A stretch of 9,222 nucleotides of DNA. Origin: Nitrospinae bacterium CG11_big_fil_rev_8_21_14_0_20_56_8 (GTDB lineage Bacteria > Nitrospinota > Nitrospinia > Nitrospinales > VA-1). Each line of letters begins with the position of its first letter. Positions within the stretch are counted from its first letter, which is position 1. Location of the stretch: NCBI GenBank assembly GCA_002796165.1, contig PCWF01000195.1, positions 1 through 9,222 of the forward strand. The letters are read 5' to 3'. Below are positions 5,643-9,222 of the stretch, one piece after another. A model generated the notes under the pieces. It was not told the DNA's origin. It searched no databases and saw nothing but the letters and a program-made list of their open reading frames with translations. Made by a program: the position numbers and the translations under genes.

Positions 5643-5648
5643 AGTATA
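5643..5648 (-). promoter_or_regulatory. Candidate -10 box of the MTH1187-family gene
   Basis: On the minus strand the sequence reads TATACT, one mismatch from the -10 consensus, 20 bases before the start codon. No good -35 box is seen at 16-18 bases upstream. If used, the leader would be very short and barely include the GGAGG site. Tentative. Confidence 0.3.
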
Positions 5649-5721
5649 CGGGTATTGAATGAGAAAACCCCGTGGGACGAGGCGGTTGAAAAATAATTCT
5701 CTTGCATTTTATTGGGGAAAT

Positions 5722-5841
5722 ATGAAATCATCAACCTTTCCCTCTTCGGAAACGGGAGATTTGCCTCCCTTTTCCCGAAAATCCAATGAAAGGGCGGTAC
5801 CCATGATTTGCGCCAGATCGACCTTCTACGCGAACAGATAG
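5722..5841 (+). CDS. Possible leader frame upstream of and overlapping pheA
   Basis: ATG 5722, with GGGG a few bases upstream, opens a 39-codon frame (MKSSTFPSSETGDLPPF and on) that crosses a strong hairpin and overlaps the first 34 bases of pheA in another frame. It holds three Phe codons but no Phe run, so it is not a classical pheA leader peptide. No homology is recognised. It may be untranslated; I list it because its position could matter for pheA control. Confidence 0.2.
   Translation: MKSSTFPSSETGDLPPFSRKSNERAVPMICARSTFYANR
5745..5779 (+). promoter_or_regulatory. Strong hairpin in the pheA leader, possible attenuator
   Basis: TTCGG-AAA-GGGAG (5745-5758, with C5753 unpaired) pairs with CTCCC-TTT-CCGAA (5765-5779), giving 13 base pairs with one mismatch and one bulge around a 6-base loop. 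It ends 28 bases before the pheA start codon. The inner stem GGGAG/CTCCC is followed by TTTT, a weak terminator shape; the full stem would bury that T run. Mutually exclusive folds of this kind occur in attenuators, but regulation here is inference. Confidence 0.4.
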
Positions 5842-6881
5842 ACAAGATCGACGATCAAATCCTCAAGTTGATCAATCGCCGCGCCACGCTGGCGATTCAC
5901 ATCGGTAGGGAAAAATCCAGGATCAACGCGGCGAATCATTTTCACGTCCCGCAACGGGAACGTGAAATCATCGATCGCCTCAAGCAAATCAACGAAGGCC
6001 CTTTCCCCAACGCGGCGGTGGAGTCGGTGTTCCGGGAGGTGTTCTCGGCCACCCTGGCTCTCGAAAAACCCCTTCGCATCGCCCATTTGGGACCCGAGAC
6101 GACGTTCACCCACCAGGCGGCGATCAAGCAATTCGGCCATTCGGCCCGGTTCCTGTCCTGCAACAGCATCGAATCGGTATTCTCATACGTCGAAGCCGAG
6201 AAGGCCGATTACGGCGTGGTGCCCATTGAAAATTCCATCGAAGGCGTCATCAACCTGACCCTCGACTGTTTCGTCGATTCGCCGCTGGTGATCTGCGACG
6301 AGACCAAGCTCCCCATTGCGCTTTACCTCCTGTCCAAATCCGGGAAGGCGAGCGCCATCAAGGAAATCCATTCGCATCCCCAGCCGCTGGCGCAATGCCG
6401 GATATGGCTCAACCGCAACATGCCCAACGTTCCCCAGGTGCCCGCCTCGAGCACGGCGGCGGCGGCGGGAATGGCGGCCCGGAGAAAAGATACGGCGGCC
6501 ATCGCGGGAAAGCTGGCGGCGGAGATGTACCAGTTGAAAATCGTTGCGGAAAATATCCAGGACCGGGCCGAAAACCACACCCGGTTCCTGGTCATCGGCA
6601 AGGAACCCGTCCACCGCGCAAAACGGAACAAGACCTCGGTCATGTTTTCCATCAAGGACGAAGCCGGGTCCCTGCTCAAAACGCTCCAATTGTTCGCCCG
6701 AAACAAGATCAACCTGACCAAAATTCAGTCGCGGCCGCTACGCAACCGGCCGTGGGAATATTTGTTTTACCTCGATTTCGAGGGACACCGCGAAGATCCC
6801 ACCGTGACCCGTGTGCTGGAGACGCTGAGGAAGCGGTGCCTGTTCATGAAAGTGCTGGGGTCCTACCCCAAAAAGGCTTGA
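5808..6881 (+). CDS. pheA: Bifunctional chorismate mutase / prephenate dehydratase (P-protein)
   Basis: It converts chorismate to prephenate and then to phenylpyruvate for phenylalanine synthesis. The 357 residues carry an AroQ-type mutase (about 1-85; Arg8, Arg25, Lys36 and Arg50-Glu51 line up with the E. coli active site), a dehydratase domain (about 89-265, with GPETTF, VPIENSIEGV at 138-147 and NHTRF at 256-260 holding the conserved Thr258) and a C-terminal ACT domain (about 275-355). The start is TTG 5808: a stop codon lies just upstream in frame, no in-frame ATG is near, and AAGGGCGG sits about ten bases before it. The ACT ligand motifs read GSLL and QSRP where GALV and ESRP are usual. 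tyrA follows after four bases. No clear promoter was found upstream. Confidence 0.95.
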   Translation: MRQIDLLREQIDKIDDQILKLINRRATLAIHIGREKSRINAANHFHVPQREREIIDRLKQINEGPFPNAAVESVFREVFSATLALEKPLRIAHLGPETTFTHQAAIKQFGHSARFLSCNSIESVFSYVEAEKADYGVVPIENSIEGVINLTLDCFVDSPLVICDETKLPIALYLLSKSGKASAIKEIHSHPQPLAQCRIWLNRNMPNVPQVPASSTAAAAGMAARRKDTAAIAGKLAAEMYQLKIVAENIQDRAENHTRFLVIGKEPVHRAKRNKTSVMFSIKDEAGSLLKTLQLFARNKINLTKIQSRPLRNRPWEYLFYLDFEGHREDPTVTRVLETLRKRCLFMKVLGSYPKKA

Positions 6882-6885
6882 GAGG

Positions 6886-7749
6886 ATGCCGCTATTTCAA
6901 CAGATGACGATCGTGGGCGTTGGGCTCCTCGGAGCTTCTCTGGCCCGCGCCTGCCGGGAGAAGGGCATCGTGAACCGGGTGTGCGGATTCGGCAGGACCC
7001 GGGGCACCCTGGAAGAAGCCAAACGGCGGGGCATCATCGACGCGTTCGGAGACACGCTCTCCACCTCCGTCAAAGGCTCCGACCTCGTGGTCGTGTGCTC
7101 TCCGGTGACCTCCATTGCCCCCCTCGTGCGGGAAATGCTCCCCACGCTCCGGGAGGGGTGCCTGTTGACCGACGTGGGTTCGGTCAAAGGCCCCGTGGTG
7201 CGCGAAATCGAATCGTTTCTTCCAGACCGGGTGCGGTTCGTGGGATCCCACCCCATTGCGGGAGGGGAAAAATCGGGACTCAATGCTTCGACCTCCAACC
7301 TGTTCCGGAGGGCCAAGTGCATCGTCACCCCCACGGCGAAGACGGATTCCGGTGCGCTGGAACAAACACGGCAATTGTGGCACGGGGTGGATATGGACGT
7401 GATCGAAATGGACATGGACGAGCACGACCTGGTGTTCGGTGCGGTGAGCCACCTGCCCCACATCGTCGCGTTCGCGCTGATGAACACCGTCGGGTCCCTG
7501 CGGACCGCTCATTATGACAACGTCGCCTCCTTTTCCGGAGGCGGGTTGAAGGACATCACGCGCATTGCATCCAGCGACCCGGTCATGTGGCGGGACATCT
7601 GCATCTCCAACCGGCAGGCCATTCTGGACATGATCGAGCGTTTCCAGGGAGACCTGGAGCAAACCCGGCAATGGATCGAAAGGAACGAATCGCTACCTCT
7701 AGAGCAATCGTTCCAGAATGCGAACCGATACCGAATGAACCTGGCCTAG
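6886..7749 (+). CDS. tyrA: Prephenate (or arogenate) dehydrogenase
   Basis: It oxidatively decarboxylates prephenate or arogenate toward tyrosine, using NAD(P)+. The 287 residues form an N-terminal Rossmann domain with GVGLLG at 11-16 and an all-helical C-terminal dimer domain. Conserved strings are TDVGSVKG (95-102), GSHPIAGGEKSG (120-131), SHLPH (188-192) and FSGGGLKDITRIASSDP (216-232). The second beta strand ends GFGR (Gly36-Arg37) without the acidic residue of NAD-specific enzymes, which hints at NADP use. ATG 6886 is chosen because MPLF before the Rossmann strand is typical and AAGG lies nine bases upstream; ATG 6904 would cut into it. It starts four bases after pheA and ends five before cmk, so it is in one operon. 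No ACT or mutase domain is fused. The true substrate cannot be told from sequence. Confidence 0.94.
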   Translation: MPLFQQMTIVGVGLLGASLARACREKGIVNRVCGFGRTRGTLEEAKRRGIIDAFGDTLSTSVKGSDLVVVCSPVTSIAPLVREMLPTLREGCLLTDVGSVKGPVVREIESFLPDRVRFVGSHPIAGGEKSGLNASTSNLFRRAKCIVTPTAKTDSGALEQTRQLWHGVDMDVIEMDMDEHDLVFGAVSHLPHIVAFALMNTVGSLRTAHYDNVASFSGGGLKDITRIASSDPVMWRDICISNRQAILDMIERFQGDLEQTRQWIERNESLPLEQSFQNANRYRMNLA

Positions 7750-7754
7750 ACGGA

Positions 7755-8411
7755 ATGATCATTGCCATCGATGGCCCCGCGGGGAGTGGGAAAAGCACGG
7801 TCGCCAAGATTATCGCGCTCAAGTTGAATTTCCGGTACATCGACACCGGGGCGATGTACCGCACGGTGGCGTTGAAAGCCCAATGCGCGGGAGTGGACCT
7901 GGCCGACGAGGTGGCTGTCGCCCGGGTCGCGGAAGAGATCACCGTCGACCTGGTGCCCCAGCCGGGCGGGCAACGGGTCGTCGCCGACGGGGAAGACGTG
8001 ACCGACCGGCTGAAGGACGAAGCGGTCGGACGCGGCGCCGCCGTCGTCGCCGCGCAGAAAAAGATCCGGGAACTCCTCACCGCCAAGCAGAGGGAGTTGG
8101 GGCGGAACGGTCATGTGGTCATGGACGGACGCGACATCGGGACCGTCGTGTTTCCCGATGCGGAGTACAAATTCTTTCTCGACGCCGATCCGGAAGAACG
8201 CGGACGGCGGCGGTACCTGGAACTCAAGGAAAAAAACATGGACGTGGAGCTGAATACCATCGTCGACCAGGTCCGGCAACGCGACCATGAGGACCGCAAT
8301 CGCGCCATTTCTCCGCTGAGGCCCGCGGAAAACGGAATTATCGTCGATACCACCCACCACTCGGTTGACGAGGTGGTGGAAAAAATGTTGTCCATCATCA
8401 GGATTCAATAA
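7755..8411 (+). CDS. cmk: Cytidylate kinase
   Basis: It phosphorylates CMP and dCMP with ATP to the diphosphates in the cytoplasm. From ATG 7755 the protein has 218 residues, near the usual 220-230. The P-loop GPAGSGKST is at 7-15, DTGAMYRTVAL at 30-40, GRDIGTVVFPDA at 125-136, and the lid/CMP-binding stretch RDHEDRNRAISPL at 176-188. The start gives the normal MIIAIDGPAG opening; longer readings of the frame extend into tyrA and have no homology. The ribosome site is weak (ACGGA next to the ATG), so translation may be coupled to tyrA, whose stop is five bases away. The cmk-rpsA order is widespread. In many related clusters aroA sits between tyrA and cmk; it is absent here. Confidence 0.96.
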   Translation: MIIAIDGPAGSGKSTVAKIIALKLNFRYIDTGAMYRTVALKAQCAGVDLADEVAVARVAEEITVDLVPQPGGQRVVADGEDVTDRLKDEAVGRGAAVVAAQKKIRELLTAKQRELGRNGHVVMDGRDIGTVVFPDAEYKFFLDADPEERGRRRYLELKEKNMDVELNTIVDQVRQRDHEDRNRAISPLRPAENGIIVDTTHHSVDEVVEKMLSIIRIQ

Positions 8412-8463
8412 CGCGTATTCTTATCAACCTCAACCCATTAACTTAAGAGAGAATCAGTTGACC

Positions 8464-9222
8464 ATGGATATCAAAGAGCTGTTGGAACAAGACGCACTGG
8501 CGGACATGGAGGAACTTGAAGGGCAGAGATCTTCCGGCGGGGATGGAAAAGCCGCCTGGCAGGAAATGGAGGATTACTTCAACACCAGCCTGGGCCAGTT
8601 CAAGGAAGGACAAATCATCACCGGCCGGGTTCTGGACCTGTCCAAGGACATGGTAACGGTGGATGTCGGATTCAAGTCGGAAGGCATTATCCCCGTGGCC
8701 GAGTTTCCCGAGCATGGGAAACACCTGAAAGTCGGCGACGAGATCGAGGTGTTCCTGGAACGGGTCGAAGACTCCGAAGGGAACGTGGTCCTCTCCAAGG
8801 AGAAAGCCAACAAGATCAAGCTGTGGGACGAACTGGTGAAAGCCTACGAAACCGACCAGATCATCGACGGCGTGGTTGTGGCCAAGGCCAAGGGCGGCCT
8901 CACGGTGGACATCGGCCTCAAGGCATTTTTGCCCGGCTCGCAGATCGACCTGCGCCCCATCCGCAACCTCGAAAAACTGATCGGCGAACGGTTCCAGATG
9001 AAGATCATCAAGATGAACAAGAAGCGCGGCAACATCGTGCTGTCCCGCCGCGTTCTCCTGGAGGCGCAACGCAAGCAGATCCGGGAAGACACCCTGCACC
9101 GGCTGGAGGAAGGCAACCTCGTCGAGGGGATCGTCAAGAACATCACCGAGTACGGCGTGTTCATCGACCTGGGCGGGATCGACGGCCTCCTCCACATCAC
9201 CGATATGTCGTGGGGCCGCGTG
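8464..9222 (+). CDS. rpsA: 30S ribosomal protein S1, N-terminal part (runs off the right edge)
   Basis: S1 binds mRNA and helps load it on the 30S subunit. The frame is open to the last base, giving 253 residues of a protein usually about 550-600 long with up to six S1 domains. Seen here are S1 domain 1 (about 46-113, FKEGQIITGRVLDLSKD), domain 2 (about 134-198, GGLTVDIGLKAFLPGSQIDL) and the start of domain 3 (from about 217, EGIVKNITEYGVFIDLGG). ATG 8464 is the conventional start, but AGAGAG lies 12 bases away; an in-frame TTG at 8458 has the same site at six bases and would add two residues. It lies 52 bases after cmk with no terminator or clear promoter between, so co-transcription is likely. 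Confidence 0.96.
   Translation, partial: MDIKELLEQDALADMEELEGQRSSGGDGKAAWQEMEDYFNTSLGQFKEGQIITGRVLDLSKDMVTVDVGFKSEGIIPVAEFPEHGKHLKVGDEIEVFLERVEDSEGNVVLSKEKANKIKLWDELVKAYETDQIIDGVVVAKAKGGLTVDIGLKAFLPGSQIDLRPIRNLEKLIGERFQMKIIKMNKKRGNIVLSRRVLLEAQRKQIREDTLHRLEEGNLVEGIVKNITEYGVFIDLGGIDGLLHITDMSWGRV

Noticed and set aside
7587..7754. Upstream extension of the cmk frame
   Set aside because: It lies inside tyrA in another frame, has no homology, and the conserved Cmk N-terminus begins exactly at ATG 7755.

Overview
The window is a high-GC bacterial chromosome segment of housekeeping genes. Gene content and order (rplM-rpsI-argC, argJ, pheA-tyrA-cmk-rpsA, and a squalene-hopene cyclase) suggest a hopanoid-making member of the Desulfobacterota/Nitrospinota-type lineages. 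That placement is an inference from protein style and synteny; no search was possible.

Layout. Positions 1-789 (minus) hold the first 263 residues of a squalene-hopene cyclase that runs off the left edge. It is separated by A/T-rich tracts and a strong minus-strand terminator from a tiny gene (963-1058, minus) for a 31-residue single-pass membrane protein. A good sigma-70-like promoter at 1214-1242 drives the ribosomal pair rplM-rpsI on the plus strand, followed by argC. About 700 bases of intergenic DNA then hold three tandem copies of a palindromic repeat of roughly 105-120 bases, joined by two identical 64-base spacers. argJ follows on the plus strand. A convergent minus-strand gene encodes an MTH1187/UPF0045 thiamine-binding-type protein. 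From 5808 to the right edge lies a tight plus-strand cluster: bifunctional chorismate mutase/prephenate dehydratase (pheA), prephenate dehydrogenase (tyrA), cytidylate kinase (cmk), and the first 253 residues of ribosomal protein S1 (rpsA).

How the genes work together. argC and argJ give steps of arginine synthesis (acetyl-glutamyl-phosphate reduction and acetyl-group recycling). pheA and tyrA split chorismate/prephenate toward phenylalanine and tyrosine. cmk and rpsA form the common nucleotide/translation pair. rplM and rpsI supply one large- and one small-subunit ribosomal protein.

The coding part is ordinary. The parts most worth a second look are non-coding or very small: the tandem palindromic repeat between argC and argJ, the solitary small membrane protein with its own terminator, and a hairpin plus possible leader frame just ahead of the TTG-started pheA. 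I found no convincing new multi-gene system, CRISPR array, tRNA, rRNA or complete insertion sequence.
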